A stretch of DNA of 64,000 nucleotides from Streptococcus sp. DD12 (GCF_001578885.1 NZ_KQ969495.1:62001-126000), one strand, 5' to 3'; shown: positions 30,501 to 40,337, counted from the first letter of the stretch. Translations and numbers: made by a program. Notes: a model not told the origin generated them from the sequence alone.

Positions 30501-31035
30501 TCAACAAAAGGCGGACTTGGATGCTTCAAAAGCCCTGTTACTGGACACCATTCAGGAGATGGATAGTGAGGTCACCGAGCGCTTTCAGACGACTTTTGCA
30601 GCCATTCAGGAGAGTTTCAAGCAGACCTTCCGACAGATGTTTGGTGGGGGAAGTGCCGAATTACGGCTAACATCTCAGGATTTGTTGGAGGCTGGAGTGG
30701 ATATCTCGGTTCAACCGCCAGGTAAAAAGATTCAATCCCTCAATTTGATGTCAGGGGGTGAAAAAGCGCTGTCAGCTTTGGCCTTGCTTTTTGCCATCAT
30801 CCGCGTCAAGACCATACCTTTTGTCATTTTGGATGAGGTGGAGGCCGCCTTGGATGAGGCTAATGTCAAGCGTTTTGGGGATTATCTCAATCGTTTTGAT
30901 AAGTCGAGTCAATTTATTGTCGTGACCCACCGAAAAGGGACGATGGCAGCCGCAGATAGCATTTATGGGGTGACCATGCAAGAATCTGGTGTCTCAAAAG
31001 TTCTATCTGTGCAGCTGAAGGATATGCAAAATTGA
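27512..31035 (+). pseudogene. smc: Chromosome partition protein SMC, split by a one-base frameshift
   Basis: SMC is a condensin ATPase that organises and segregates the chromosome. The 5' part (27512-28591) has Walker A GPNGSGKSNVTESLRWALGE and the first coiled coil. The 3' part (frame open from 28534 to 31035) has the second half of that coil, the hinge (about 29040-29500), the return coil and the C-terminal head with LNLMSGGEKALSALAL and VILDEVEAALDEAN. Adding one base near 28533-28537 joins both halves into about 1174 residues, close to the usual streptococcal length. The frame change lies in a run of five A. A sequencing error, a true mutation or slippage cannot be told apart here. ATG 27512 lies inside the end of rnc. 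Confidence 0.9.
28531..28540 (+). other. smc: Frameshift site in smc
   Basis: A five-A run (28533-28537) follows GTTG. Upstream codons read GTT GAA AAA GGA, and the downstream frame needs AAA AGG ACT CAA. One missing A, or a -1 slip of tRNA-Lys on AAA, restores the family sequence (QAQVAQKEWESLQAQL). Confidence 0.8.
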
Positions 31036-31047
31036 CCAGATAAACAG

Positions 31048-31091
31048 AGCAAAAAAGAGTTTGAATGCGAGTATTCAGGTTCTTTTTTGCT
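31048..31091 (+). terminator. Terminator after smc
   Basis: Stem AGCAAAAAAGA (31048-31058) / TCTTTTTTGCT (31081-31091), with an inner TGAAT/ATTCA stem. Confidence 0.8.
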
Positions 31092-31110
31092 GTCTTTTTC
31101 CTCAAAAAGA

Positions 31111-31145
31111 CTTAAGCTGAAACTTAAGCGCCTTTGTGCTATAAT
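31111..31145 (+). promoter_or_regulatory. rpiA promoter with direct repeat
   Basis: Extended -10 TGC-TATAAT (31137-31145). Just upstream CTTAAGC occurs twice (31111-31117 and 31123-31129), 12 bp apart start to start, overlapping where a -35 would be. Confidence 0.55.
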
Positions 31146-31174
31146 GAAAACGATAAACTGGAGAAGGAGCGGAC

Positions 31175-31855
31175 ATGGACGCGTTAAAAAAACAAGCAGG
31201 TATTGCAGCAGCAAAGTATGTCACGGACGGCATGACTATCGGTCTAGGAACAGGGTCGACGGCTTATTATTTTGTTGAAGAAATTGGTCGTCGTGTCAAG
31301 GAAGAAGGCCTACAAGTTTTGGGCGTGACGACATCAAGCCAGACCACTGCTCAAGCTGAGAGCCTGGGGATTCCACTGGCCGAGATGGATGCGATTGACC
31401 GCATTGACGTGACGGTGGATGGTGCTGACGAAGTCGACCAAAACTTAAATGGCATCAAAGGTGGCGGTGGTGCCCTTTTGATGGAGAAAATTGTTGCGAC
31501 TCCGACGGATCACTATATCTGGGTCGTTGATGACAGCAAACTGGTCGAAAGGCTAGGTGCCTTTAAGTTACCTGTGGAAGTTGTGACCTACGGGGCAGAG
31601 CATCTCTTGCGTGTTTTTGCGCAAAAAGGCTACCGTCCAGCCTTTCGAGAAAAGGATGGGCAGCGGTTTGTGACCGATATGGGCAATTATATTATTGATT
31701 TAGATTTGAAAACAATTCCACAGCCTCAAGCTCTGGCTGATGAGCTCGACCACACGGTAGGGGTTGTGGAACATGGGTTATTTAATGGTTTGGTGCAGAC
31801 AGTTATCAGTGCTTCAAAAGCATCAGGCATTACGATTTTAGAAAGAGAAAACTAA
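31175..31855 (+). CDS. rpiA: Ribose-5-phosphate isomerase A
   Basis: 226 residues. RpiA interconverts ribose-5-phosphate and ribulose-5-phosphate in the pentose phosphate pathway. Motifs are [16 protein letters not shown] (phosphate loop), [11 protein letters not shown] and [14 protein letters not shown]. It is the first gene of a pentose and nucleoside salvage cluster and its stop overlaps deoB. The start has GGAGAAGGAG in front. Confidence 0.97.
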   Translation: MDALKKQAGIAAAKYVTDGMTIGLGTGSTAYYFVEEIGRRVKEEGLQVLGVTTSSQTTAQAESLGIPLAEMDAIDRIDVTVDGADEVDQNLNGIKGGGGALLMEKIVATPTDHYIWVVDDSKLVERLGAFKLPVEVVTYGAEHLLRVFAQKGYRPAFREKDGQRFVTDMGNYIIDLDLKTIPQPQALADELDHTVGVVEHGLFNGLVQTVISASKASGITILEREN

Positions 31856-33066
31856 TGGCAAAATTTGACCGTATTCATTTAGTTGTTTTAGATTCTGTCG
31901 GGATTGGGGCTGCGCCTGATGCCAATAACTTTGTCAATGCCGGCGTACCTGATGGCGCATCAGATACTTTGGGACATATTTCAAAGACAGTTGGGCTTAA
32001 TGTGCCAAACATGGCCAAGATTGGTCTGGGAAATATTCCGCGTGAGACACCCCTTGCGACAGTGCCTGCTGAAAAGAATCCCACGGGTTATGTGACCAAA
32101 CTTCAGGAAGTTTCCCTTGGCAAAGACACCATGACCGGACACTGGGAAATCATGGGCCTCAATATTACCGAACCCTTCGATACCTTCTGGAATGGCTTCC
32201 CTGAAGAAATCATCACCAAAATCGAAGCATTTTCAGGCCGTAAGGTTATCCGTGAGGCCAATAAACCCTACTCAGGGACTGCGGTCATCGACGACTTTGG
32301 CCCACGTCAGATGGAAACGGGTGAGCTGATTATCTATACCTCTGCAGACCCCGTGCTTCAAATCGCAGCCCACGAAGACATCATCCCTTTGGACGAACTC
32401 TACCGGATTTGTGAATACGCTCGTTCGATTACACTTGAGCGTCCTGCCCTTCTTGGTCGAATTATCGCTCGTCCTTATGTGGGTGAGCCTGGAAACTTTA
32501 CACGGACAGCCAATCGTCGGGACTTAGCCGTATCACCTTTTGCCCCAACAGTTTTGGATAAACTCAACGAAGCAGGGATTGATACCTATTCTGTCGGAAA
32601 GATTAGTGATATCTTTAACGGCGCTGGAATCAATCACGACATGGGGCACAACAAGTCCAACAGCCACGGCATCGATACCCTGATCAAGACCTTGGCTCTG
32701 CCAGAATTTGAAAAAGGCTTCTCCTTTACTAACTTGGTAGACTTTGATGCCCTTTATGGTCACCGGCGCAATGCCCATGGCTACCGGGATTGCTTGCATG
32801 AGTTTGATGAGCGCTTGCCTGAAATCATCGCTGGCCTGCGTGAAGACGACCTGCTCTTGATCACTGCTGACCATGGAAATGACCCTACCTATGCGGGGAC
32901 AGACCACACCCGTGAGTATATTCCCCTCTTGGCTTACAGCCCATCCTTTAGAGGCAATGGCGTGATTCCAGTCGGACATTTCTCTGATATCTCAGCCACT
33001 ATTGCAGAAAACTTTGGTGTCGACAAAGCCATGATCGGAGAAAGCTTCTTGGATCAATTGAACTAA
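31855..33066 (+). CDS. deoB: Phosphopentomutase
   Basis: 403 residues. DeoB converts (deoxy)ribose-1-phosphate, released by nucleoside phosphorylases, to the 5-phosphate. Motifs are [13 protein letters not shown] at the N-terminus, [10 protein letters not shown] with the phosphorylated Thr, and the metal ligands in [19 protein letters not shown]. It lies between rpiA and the purine phosphorylases punA and deoD, its direct metabolic partners. Confidence 0.97.
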   Translation: MAKFDRIHLVVLDSVGIGAAPDANNFVNAGVPDGASDTLGHISKTVGLNVPNMAKIGLGNIPRETPLATVPAEKNPTGYVTKLQEVSLGKDTMTGHWEIMGLNITEPFDTFWNGFPEEIITKIEAFSGRKVIREANKPYSGTAVIDDFGPRQMETGELIIYTSADPVLQIAAHEDIIPLDELYRICEYARSITLERPALLGRIIARPYVGEPGNFTRTANRRDLAVSPFAPTVLDKLNEAGIDTYSVGKISDIFNGAGINHDMGHNKSNSHGIDTLIKTLALPEFEKGFSFTNLVDFDALYGHRRNAHGYRDCLHEFDERLPEIIAGLREDDLLLITADHGNDPTYAGTDHTREYIPLLAYSPSFRGNGVIPVGHFSDISATIAENFGVDKAMIGESFLDQLN

Positions 33067-33067
33067 G

Positions 33068-33643
33068 ATGGCTCGTTTTGCACTTTTGGTCAGAGGCATC
33101 AATGTCGGTGGCAAAAATAAGGTGGTCATGGCAGAGCTTCGTCAAGAATTGACAGGGTTGGGACTTGAAAAAGTTGAAACCTATATCAATAGTGGCAATG
33201 CTTTCTTTGACGCCACGCGCCCCAAAGAGGACCTGGTGGCTCTATTGAAGCCTTTCTTTGCAGAACACTATCCTTTTATCCAGTCTTTTGCACTCTTTCA
33301 AGCAGAAGACTACGCCAGGGATTGCGCCCTTTTACCAGCTTGGTGGTTTGAAGAGTTGGCTCGCAAAGATGTCCTCTTTTACACGGAGGGGTTGGATGTG
33401 GATCAGCTTATCAGGCAAGTTTCTGGCTTGCCCTTACAGGATGAGGTGCTTCATTTTGGAGAACTTGGGATTTACTGGGGAAAATTCTCTGAAGCAACAT
33501 ACGCCCAGACAGCTTATCACAAGCAACTGCTCAAGTTGCCTTTCTACCGCACGTTGACCATCCGAAATGCCAAAACCTTTGACAAAATCGGTCAACAGTT
33601 AAAAGCTGAAAGAGAGTTAGCTGAGAATGCCAAGATACAGTAG
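33068..33643 (+). CDS. DUF1697 family protein
   Basis: 191 residues. The family hallmark is LLVRGINVGGKNKVVMAEL at the start and TYINSGNAFFDA soon after. No enzymatic role is established for DUF1697. It begins 2 nt after deoB, and its end overlaps the next gene by 17 nt, so it is in the salvage operon. Nothing in the sequence ties it to nucleosides. Confidence 0.85.
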   Translation: MARFALLVRGINVGGKNKVVMAELRQELTGLGLEKVETYINSGNAFFDATRPKEDLVALLKPFFAEHYPFIQSFALFQAEDYARDCALLPAWWFEELARKDVLFYTEGLDVDQLIRQVSGLPLQDEVLHFGELGIYWGKFSEATYAQTAYHKQLLKLPFYRTLTIRNAKTFDKIGQQLKAERELAENAKIQ

Positions 33644-34142
33644 CAGACAGGAGCTAGTTCAAGAGATGAGCAAACGGGCTCGTCTCTTTATCGGGGAGTT
33701 TGAAGAAATAGCAGAGCAGGACAAGGATACCCTCTTGGCTGATGTGGACCGCAGTCCGGCTCAGATGATTGCCTATCAGCTGGGCTGGATGAAACTGATT
33801 CAGCAGTGGGAGTGGGATGAGCAGGCGGGCTTGACCGTGGTGACACCCCATCCTGACTACAAATGGAATCAGCTGGGTCTTCTCTATCAGTCTTTTTATG
33901 AGACTTATCAGGATTGGACCTTGCTAGCCTTGATGGCTGAATTTGAGCAGCAGGTGGATCATATGATCGCCCTGACTCTGTCCTTTAGTGAAGAGGACTT
34001 TCAGCAGTCTGGTAGCCGGAAATGGGCCGGTTCTACTCCAGCCAACTGGCCGGTCTGGAAATGGTTGCATATCAATACAGTCGCCCCGTTCAAATCTTTT
34101 CGCACCAAAATTCGCAAATGGAAAAAAATAAAGAATGGTTAG
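33627..34142 (+). CDS. ClbS/DfsB (DUF1706) family four-helix protein
   Basis: 171 residues. The start (YSSRQELVQEMSKRARLF), the central AYQLGWMKLIQQWE and the late SGSRKWAGSTPANWPVWKWLHINTVAPF match the ClbS/DfsB family. One member, ClbS, protects against colibactin, but most members have no known role. It overlaps the DUF1697 gene by 17 nt and ends 10 nt before punA. No toxin gene is nearby, so a general housekeeping or stress role is as likely as self-protection. Confidence 0.82.
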   Translation: MPRYSSRQELVQEMSKRARLFIGEFEEIAEQDKDTLLADVDRSPAQMIAYQLGWMKLIQQWEWDEQAGLTVVTPHPDYKWNQLGLLYQSFYETYQDWTLLALMAEFEQQVDHMIALTLSFSEEDFQQSGSRKWAGSTPANWPVWKWLHINTVAPFKSFRTKIRKWKKIKNG

Positions 34143-34152
34143 AAAGAATCTT

Positions 34153-34962
34153 ATGACATTAGTAGAAAAAATCAATGAAACCGCAGCTTTCCTCAAAGAT
34201 AAGGGAATGTTAGCGCCTGAATTTGGCTTAATCCTTGGATCAGGACTTGGAGAACTTGCAGAAGAAATCGAACATGCAATTGTCGTAGACTATGCCGACA
34301 TCCCGAATTGGGGACGCTCAACGGTTGCGGGTCATGCGGGCAAATTGGTCTATGGTGACCTAGCAGGGCGCAAAGTTTTGGCGCTCCAAGGCCGCTTTCA
34401 TTTTTACGAGGGAAACCCACTGGAAGTCGTGACCTTCCCCGTGCGTGTCATGAAAGTTCTGGGGTGTGAAGGGGTCATTGTGACCAATGCAGCTGGTGGT
34501 ATCGGTTTTGGACCAGGTACCTTGATGGCTATTTCTGACCACATCAATATGACTGGTCAAAATCCACTTATTGGTGAAAACTTGGATGCATTTGGGCCTC
34601 GTTTCCCAGATATGTCAGATGCCTATACCAAAGCCTATCGCGAAGTTGCCCATCAGACGGCTGAGAAATTGGGCATTGCGCTTCAAGAAGGGGTTTACCT
34701 CGGTGTGACTGGGCCAACCTATGAAACGCCAGCTGAAATCCGTGCCTTCCAAACCTTAGGAGCAAGTGCGGTCGGCATGTCTACCGTGCCCGAAGTCATT
34801 GTAGCGGCACACTCAGGCTTGAAGGTCTTGGGAATTTCTGCCATTACAAACTTCGCGGCAGGTTTTCAATCGGAACTTAACCACGAAGAAGTGGTTGCTG
34901 TTACCCAACAGATTAAAGAAGAGTTTAAAGGCTTGATTAAAGCCATTTTAGAAGCCCTCTAA
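34153..34962 (+). CDS. punA: Purine-nucleoside phosphorylase (PunA)
   Basis: 269 residues, the trimeric PNP type, splitting guanosine and inosine into base and ribose-1-phosphate. Motifs are LILGSGLGELAEEI (phosphate loop), TNAAGG, GPTYETPAEI and MSTVPEVIVAAHSGLKVLGISAITN. ATG at 34153 gives the family N-terminus. An ATG six codons upstream (34135) is possible but has no better ribosome site. Confidence 0.95.
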   Translation: MTLVEKINETAAFLKDKGMLAPEFGLILGSGLGELAEEIEHAIVVDYADIPNWGRSTVAGHAGKLVYGDLAGRKVLALQGRFHFYEGNPLEVVTFPVRVMKVLGCEGVIVTNAAGGIGFGPGTLMAISDHINMTGQNPLIGENLDAFGPRFPDMSDAYTKAYREVAHQTAEKLGIALQEGVYLGVTGPTYETPAEIRAFQTLGASAVGMSTVPEVIVAAHSGLKVLGISAITNFAAGFQSELNHEEVVAVTQQIKEEFKGLIKAILEAL

Positions 34963-34991
34963 GACTTGCCCAGTGAGGAAGAAAAAAGATT

Positions 34992-35696
34992 ATGAAAATT
35001 CAATTTGTCGTTCATGAAAGTTTTGAAGCGCCAGTCGCCTATCTCAAATGGGCGCAGGCGCGTGGGCATGATGTGCAGTTGATTGAAGTCTATAAGGGTG
35101 ATAAATTGCCCCAAGATGCCTCTGCTGGTGATATGCTTGTCGTCATGGGAGGGCCTCAGTCTCCACAAACGACACGCCAAGAGTGCCCCCATTTTGATGC
35201 GGACGCCGAAAAAGCCTTGATACAAGCCTACATGGCTGCTGATAAACCCATTGTTGGTGTTTGTTTAGGGGCTCAACTCTTGGGCGAAGCCTATGGAGCT
35301 CCTGTGGAACACAGTCCAGAACGTGAGATTGGTGTTTTCCCGATTCAACTGACAAAGGCAGGCCAAGCAGATCCTTGCCTGCAGGACTTTGCTGAAACAG
35401 AGCTTGTTGGCCACTGGCATGGGGATATGCCTGGTTTAACTCCAGAGGCTGTTGTTTTGGCGACAAGCTCAGGTTGTCCGCGGCAACTTGTGCGCTTTGG
35501 TGACAAACATTATGCTTTTCAGTGCCATTTAGAATTTGACCAAGCAGCGGTTCAAGGCCTCCTAGTGCATGAAGAAGCCTTTGACCAGCAGGTTGCCCAA
35601 AACACCTATGTTCAAGATCAAGAAAGCCTCCTTTCTTATGATTACCAAGACATGAATGCCTTGTTGTGGACTTTCTTAGATCGGTTGGTTGTATGA
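34992..35696 (+). CDS. Class I glutamine amidotransferase-like protein
   Basis: 234 residues. The nucleophile elbow is VGVCLGAQLLGEAYGAPV, with later LVGHWHGDMP and FQCHLEF providing a His. This is the stand-alone GATase1 family, similar to GMP synthase amidotransferase-like proteins. The real reaction is not known. It lies between punA and a CLC channel gene and is co-transcribed with them. Confidence 0.85.
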   Translation: MKIQFVVHESFEAPVAYLKWAQARGHDVQLIEVYKGDKLPQDASAGDMLVVMGGPQSPQTTRQECPHFDADAEKALIQAYMAADKPIVGVCLGAQLLGEAYGAPVEHSPEREIGVFPIQLTKAGQADPCLQDFAETELVGHWHGDMPGLTPEAVVLATSSGCPRQLVRFGDKHYAFQCHLEFDQAAVQGLLVHEEAFDQQVAQNTYVQDQESLLSYDYQDMNALLWTFLDRLVV

Positions 35697-36943
35697 AGCA
35701 AAGGATTCGGACTTGGTATGCCAGCTACCCTTTAGGATTTTGGGGGCTGGCGATCTTGGCTAGTTTTGCAGCCGGATTTTCGGGCATTGTTTTACACCTC
35801 TTGTTGGATGTGGTCGAAAAGTGCCTATTTGGCCGCAGTGAAGTTCCTGGTCAAGTCCTGTCGGATAGCATTTTACCTGAGAGACGCCTACTGAGCCTTT
35901 TAGGAACAGGTCTTTTGGCTGGTCTGGTTTGGTTCGTCCTGCAGGCCAGACGTCCACTTTACTCGGTAGGGGAACAATTGGAAGAGGCGACTCTGCAAGC
36001 CCAACACCCTCCCTTTTGGCAACACCTCTGCCACAGCCTTTGGCAAGTCATTTCGGTCGGGGCAGGCTCTCCGATTGGCAAAGAAGGCGCTCCACGCGAG
36101 ATGGGAGCCCTTTTTGCAGGACGTTTGGCCCATTGGGGCAAGGCGAATCGCCAACAAAGGCGCTTGCTGATTGCCTGTAGTGCTGGGGCAGGCTTGGCAG
36201 CGGTCTATCAGATTCCGCTGGCCAGTAGCTTTTTTGTGCTTGAGGTCCTTGGCGTCAGTTGGTCGGTGACACATTTTATCTTAGCCTTGGGGATGACCAG
36301 CTTAGCTGCATCCTTTGCCAACCTTGTCGTCTCAAATGAAGCGCTCTATGTTTTACAGCCCTTAGCACATTTGGAAAGCGTTTGGCTAATCGCCTTGCTG
36401 TTAGCTGTGGGCATCACCCCCCTAGCTGTCCTCTTTAAACGCGCAAGCCGGTGGGCGGAAAAACACAAACCCAAGGATGTTCGGCTTTTAGCCAGTTTGC
36501 CTCTAGCTTTTGCTTTATTAGCCTTGGCCAGTTTGGCTTTTCCAGAGTTGATGGGAAATGGCAGTAATCTTGCACAAGCTGCCTTTAATGGCATGCCCTT
36601 GTCTTATGCCTTAGCCAGTTTTGCGGTCAAAAGTCTGGCAGTATTATTGGCCTTGTGGGCGGGTGCTTACGGTGGCACCTTGACCCCGTCTTTTGCCTTG
36701 GGGGCAGTTTTAGGCTTGATAGCAGCTCAATTTGCCGCTTATCTAGGCTGGGCTGTGGATTTGCCGTCAGCTATGGCTCTAGGTTCCGTCGTTTTTTTGG
36801 GGACGACCCTACAGGCACCCTTAGCAGCCATCGGTATTGTCATGGGCTTTACGGGACAGCCACTTCAAGCCATGTGGCCTTTGGGACTTGCCATGCTTTG
36901 TTCCTACTTGATACGAACACAAATTTTAGAAAGAAAGAAGTAA
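35693..36943 (+). CDS. CLC-family chloride channel/antiporter
   Basis: 416 residues with many hydrophobic helices. The selectivity motif GKEGAPRE retains the gating Glu of H+/Cl- exchangers, and [17 protein letters not shown] is the second conserved loop. No CBS domains follow, so it is the short bacterial form. ATG at 35693 overlaps the preceding stop (ATGA). Streptococci often carry this gene between punA and deoD. Chloride or fluoride specificity cannot be told, although the sequence resembles the chloride type more. Confidence 0.88.
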   Translation: MKQRIRTWYASYPLGFWGLAILASFAAGFSGIVLHLLLDVVEKCLFGRSEVPGQVLSDSILPERRLLSLLGTGLLAGLVWFVLQARRPLYSVGEQLEEATLQAQHPPFWQHLCHSLWQVISVGAGSPIGKEGAPREMGALFAGRLAHWGKANRQQRRLLIACSAGAGLAAVYQIPLASSFFVLEVLGVSWSVTHFILALGMTSLAASFANLVVSNEALYVLQPLAHLESVWLIALLLAVGITPLAVLFKRASRWAEKHKPKDVRLLASLPLAFALLALASLAFPELMGNGSNLAQAAFNGMPLSYALASFAVKSLAVLLALWAGAYGGTLTPSFALGAVLGLIAAQFAAYLGWAVDLPSAMALGSVVFLGTTLQAPLAAIGIVMGFTGQPLQAMWPLGLAMLCSYLIRTQILERKK

Positions 36944-36950
36944 ACCAAAT

Positions 36951-37661
36951 ATGTCAATTCATATTGAAGCCCAAGCAGGGCAAATTGCAGATAAGATTCT
37001 CTTACCAGGAGACCCATTACGGGCACAGTTTATTGCTGAAAATTTTTTAGAAGATGCGCAGTGTTTCAACCGTGTGCGGGGAATGTTAGGTTTTACAGGA
37101 ACCTATAAGGGAGAGCGTGTCAGTGTTATGGGAACGGGCATGGGGATGCCTTCCATCTCCATCTATGCGCGTGAGCTTATCGTGGATTACGGCGTCAAGA
37201 CCCTCATCCGTGTGGGAACAGCCGGAGGATTGCAAACGGATGTCCATGTCAGAGATTTGGTATTGGCACAAGCCGCTGCGACAAATTCGAATATCATCCG
37301 CAATGATTGGCCACAGTACGATTTTCCACAAACAGCTGATTTTACGTTGTTGGATAAGGCCTATCACATTTCCAAAGACTTGGGCCTGACGACGCATGTT
37401 GGAACAGTCTTGTCCTCTGATGTCTTTTATTCAAACTATGCCGATAAAAATATTGCCCTAGGCGAGTGGGGGGTTAAGGCTGTTGAAATGGAGGCGGCAG
37501 CACTCTATTACACTGCAGCCCAACACCAAGTCAAAGCTTTGGCCTTAATGACCATTTCAGATAGCTTGGTCCACCCAGAAGAAGATACCTCTGCCAAGGA
37601 ACGCGAGACAACTTTCACCGATATGATGACAGTTGGATTAGAAACCCTCTTGGGTAACTAA
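36951..37661 (+). CDS. deoD: Purine-nucleoside phosphorylase (DeoD type)
   Basis: 236 residues, hexameric PNP family, with wide action including adenosine. Motifs are [29 protein letters not shown] and VEMEAAALY. It ends the rpiA-deoD cluster and is followed by a terminator. With punA it covers most purine nucleosides. The LPATG 5'-nucleotidase at 6835 could feed it extracellular adenosine, which is inference. Confidence 0.96.
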   Translation: MSIHIEAQAGQIADKILLPGDPLRAQFIAENFLEDAQCFNRVRGMLGFTGTYKGERVSVMGTGMGMPSISIYARELIVDYGVKTLIRVGTAGGLQTDVHVRDLVLAQAAATNSNIIRNDWPQYDFPQTADFTLLDKAYHISKDLGLTTHVGTVLSSDVFYSNYADKNIALGEWGVKAVEMEAAALYYTAAQHQVKALALMTISDSLVHPEEDTSAKERETTFTDMMTVGLETLLGN

Positions 37662-37668
37662 GAAGAAA

Positions 37669-37694
37669 AAAACAGCCTCAAGGCTGTTTTTTTT
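37669..37694. terminator. Bidirectional terminator between deoD and cpsY
   Basis: Stem AAAACAGCC (37669-37677) / GGCTGTTTT (37682-37690) with flanking A and T runs on both sides, between convergent genes. Confidence 0.88.
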
Positions 37695-37715
37695 GTTGGA
37701 CGAGAAGCAGTTCAA

Positions 37716-38627
37716 CTAGTCTTTATCAAACTGAACTTCTTTTAGCAGGTAGTCAATGAAACGTTCTCCCATCTTAGAGAGGTTGGACTTTTCATGCTTA
37801 ATGTAGATAATATCAATGGTTTCATCCACTTCCAAGGGTATCGCTAAAATATTGTCCCCATTGAGATTACTGTTCATAATACCAGTTGCAACCGTGTAGC
37901 CATCAAGGCCAATCAAGAGGTTAAAGAGGGTAGCCCGGTCAGAGACCACAATAGATTGCTTGCGAGGCATCTGCGACATGATTTCTTCGGAGAAATAAAA
38001 GGAGTTGTGGGTCCCTTGCTCATAGCTCAAATAAGGAAAGGCTTCAAGGTCCTCCATCTTAATAGAGGTTTTAGAGGCGAGAGGATTGGTTTTGCTGATG
38101 AAAATATGTGGTCTTGCTTGAAAGAGCGTCGTATAGGTCAGATGGTTGTCATCAAACATCTTGGTGAGGACATCACGGTTGTAGTTATTGAGGAAAAGGA
38201 CACCGATTTCTGAGCGGAAGTTCTTGACGTCATCGATAATCTCATAGGTTCGGGTTTCCCGCAAAAAGAGTTCATAACGGGTCATGTCGATTTTCTTAAG
38301 CAAGGAGACAAAGGCGTTGACCACAAAGGCATAGTGTTGCGAGGAGACACTAAAGAGTTCTCGGTCTCGGTCGGTTCCCTTGTAGCGTTCTTCTAGCAGT
38401 TCGGTTTGTTCGACGACTTGCCGAGCATAGGAGAGAAATTCCACCCCGTCTTGCGTCAAGGTGATACCTTTGGGATTTCGGTTGAAGATTTCAATGCCCA
38501 TCTCACGTTCTAAATCTCGCACGGCATTGGATAAGCTGGGCTGTGTGATGTAGAGTTGTTTGGCAGCCTCATTCATACTGCCTGTCTCGACAATCTTGAT
38601 GATATAGTGTAATTGTTGAATTCGCAT
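37716..38627 (-). CDS. cpsY: LysR-family regulator CpsY
   Basis: 303 residues. The winged helix has SMNEAAKQLYITQPSLSNAVRDLEREMGIEIFNR; the effector domain covers about 90-300. Position divergent from cpsA and length match streptococcal CpsY, which in group B streptococci and S. iniae affects capsule and methionine genes. It is a paralogue of the regulator at 1-588. The 20-bp palindrome at 38781-38800 is a candidate binding site for it. Confidence 0.92.
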   Translation of the reverse strand: MRIQQLHYIIKIVETGSMNEAAKQLYITQPSLSNAVRDLEREMGIEIFNRNPKGITLTQDGVEFLSYARQVVEQTELLEERYKGTDRDRELFSVSSQHYAFVVNAFVSLLKKIDMTRYELFLRETRTYEIIDDVKNFRSEIGVLFLNNYNRDVLTKMFDDNHLTYTTLFQARPHIFISKTNPLASKTSIKMEDLEAFPYLSYEQGTHNSFYFSEEIMSQMPRKQSIVVSDRATLFNLLIGLDGYTVATGIMNSNLNGDNILAIPLEVDETIDIIYIKHEKSNLSKMGERFIDYLLKEVQFDKD

Positions 38628-38776
38628 ATGCTTATTGTACCATATTGGCCTTCGTCTCTAAAGAAAAAGGCTAGCAGGCATTTGGGGCAAGCACTCTTTA
38701 AAAGGTGGTTTGGGGGCGTTTTTGCTAAAAATTCATCTGTATTTTGTCATATTGTTGTTATTTTTTTGATAAGCAA

Positions 38777-38805
38777 TTGCATCATAAGTAACCTTATGAT
38801 AAACT
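38777..38805 (+). promoter_or_regulatory. cpsA promoter with a perfect 20-bp palindrome
   Basis: TTGCAT (38777-38782), 17-nt spacer, TAAACT (38800-38805). Inside lies ATCATAAG-TAAC-CTTATGAT (38781-38800), a perfect 8-4-8 inverted repeat covering the spacer. A regulator bound there would cover the promoter. Promoter assignment is moderate; the palindrome is certain. Confidence 0.6.
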
Positions 38806-38841
38806 TAAACAGAGATTTTTTCTTGAAGTTAAGGAGTATTT

Positions 38842-40308
38842 ATGACAAAAAGACGATCGCAAAAAGCAGGGGCAAAGAGAAGAAGTTGGGGACTAGCAGA
38901 TGGGCTACGGGGGCTATTCCTCCTAGCCTATCTGCTTTTGGCAGCCTTGGTTATTCAGCTTATGTACCAAAATAATTTCCTAGCCTTTCGAGGACTCAAC
39001 CATCTTTTAAGTGGCGTCTTACTGGTGATTGCTTTGGTCAGCCTTTATTTGACCGTCAAACGTCGGGCACCAAAAGTCACCATGAGTTTACTGCTTGTGA
39101 TGACCTGTTTTGTCGGGGCTTTGTTTGCTGGTTTTCATTCGGTGGCTTCGATTGGGAAAAATATGAATAAAACCGCTAGTTATTCTGAGATTAAAATGAG
39201 CATTGTCGTCGCAAAAGATAGCAGTCTTTCGTCTATCGATCAGGTGACTTCCGTTTTGGCACCTGTCTCTACGGACAAAAGCAATATCAAGTCCTTGATG
39301 ACGCATTTGGCCAAGGAAAAAAATCTCAATCCTAGCCTGGCTGAAGTGACTTCTTATCAAACCGCTTACGAAAGTGTGCTGGCTAATACAGATCAAGCCA
39401 TGGTATTGAATTCCTCTTATTCCTCAGTGTTGGAACTGTCCTATGATAAGTACACAGACAAGCTTAAGACGCTTTATACATATACGATTAAAGTCAAAAA
39501 CACTAACACAGCGACTGCGGTTGAGGGAGATGCTTTTAATATCTACATTTCAGGTATTGATACCTTTGGGTCTATCTCTTCGGTCTCACGTTCAGATGTT
39601 AATATCATTTTGACGGTCAACACCAAGACACACAAGGTCCTCTTGACCACTACCCCACGAGATTATTATGTCACAATACCTGATGGCGGGGCCAATCAAA
39701 AAGACAAGCTGACCCATGCAGGTATCTACGGGGTTGAGACATCCGAAAAAACGTTGGAACAGCTTTATGGCATTACCATTAACTACTATGCGCGGATGAA
39801 CTTTACCTCCTTCTTGAAACTGATTGATTTGGTCGGTGGCATTACTGTCTACAATGACCAAGAGTTTACCAGCGAATATGGCAATTACCATTTTGCAGTA
39901 GGAAATGTTACCTTGGATTCGGATCAGGCCTTGGCCTTTGTTCGAGAACGCCATGGGTTAGCTGGTGGTGACAATGACCGTGGTAAGAACCAAGAAAAAG
40001 TCATCTCCGCCTTAATTCATCAATTGTCTAGTCTTAAGTCCATTTCCAATTACCAAAGTATAGCCAATGGGATTCAAGATTCTATTCAAACCAACATGCC
40101 TATGGCAACCTTGATGACCTTGGCTAATGATCAGTTAGACTCAGGCAAGGGCTATACCGTTAGTTCACAGGCGGTCACTGGTACAGGGTCAACAGGGGAG
40201 TTGCCGTCTTATGCTATGCCTGGCGCTAGTCTCTACATGATGGCGCCAGATCAAGCGAGTGTCGACCAAGCCAAAGCCAACATTCAAGCTGTCATGGAAG
40301 GTAAATAA
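38842..40308 (+). CDS. cpsA: LytR-CpsA-Psr family protein CpsA (Wzg)
   Basis: 488 residues. Three hydrophobic segments lie in the first ~100 residues. An extracellular accessory region follows, then the LCP domain (about 235-390) with TTPRDYYVTIP, GGITVYND, SDQALAFVRERH and DNDRGKNQEKVI. LCP enzymes link polysaccharide from the undecaprenyl carrier to peptidoglycan. It is the first gene of the polysaccharide locus and is followed directly by cpsE. Confidence 0.95.
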   Translation: MTKRRSQKAGAKRRSWGLADGLRGLFLLAYLLLAALVIQLMYQNNFLAFRGLNHLLSGVLLVIALVSLYLTVKRRAPKVTMSLLLVMTCFVGALFAGFHSVASIGKNMNKTASYSEIKMSIVVAKDSSLSSIDQVTSVLAPVSTDKSNIKSLMTHLAKEKNLNPSLAEVTSYQTAYESVLANTDQAMVLNSSYSSVLELSYDKYTDKLKTLYTYTIKVKNTNTATAVEGDAFNIYISGIDTFGSISSVSRSDVNIILTVNTKTHKVLLTTTPRDYYVTIPDGGANQKDKLTHAGIYGVETSEKTLEQLYGITINYYARMNFTSFLKLIDLVGGITVYNDQEFTSEYGNYHFAVGNVTLDSDQALAFVRERHGLAGGDNDRGKNQEKVISALIHQLSSLKSISNYQSIANGIQDSIQTNMPMATLMTLANDQLDSGKGYTVSSQAVTGTGSTGELPSYAMPGASLYMMAPDQASVDQAKANIQAVMEGK

Positions 40309-40337
40309 TACGAATAAAAAAAGGGAGGTGAGATCAA

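Noticed and set aside
32533..32979. 148-codon minus-strand frame inside deoB
   Set aside because: Antisense to deoB, no start signals, amino-acid content typical of a mirror frame.
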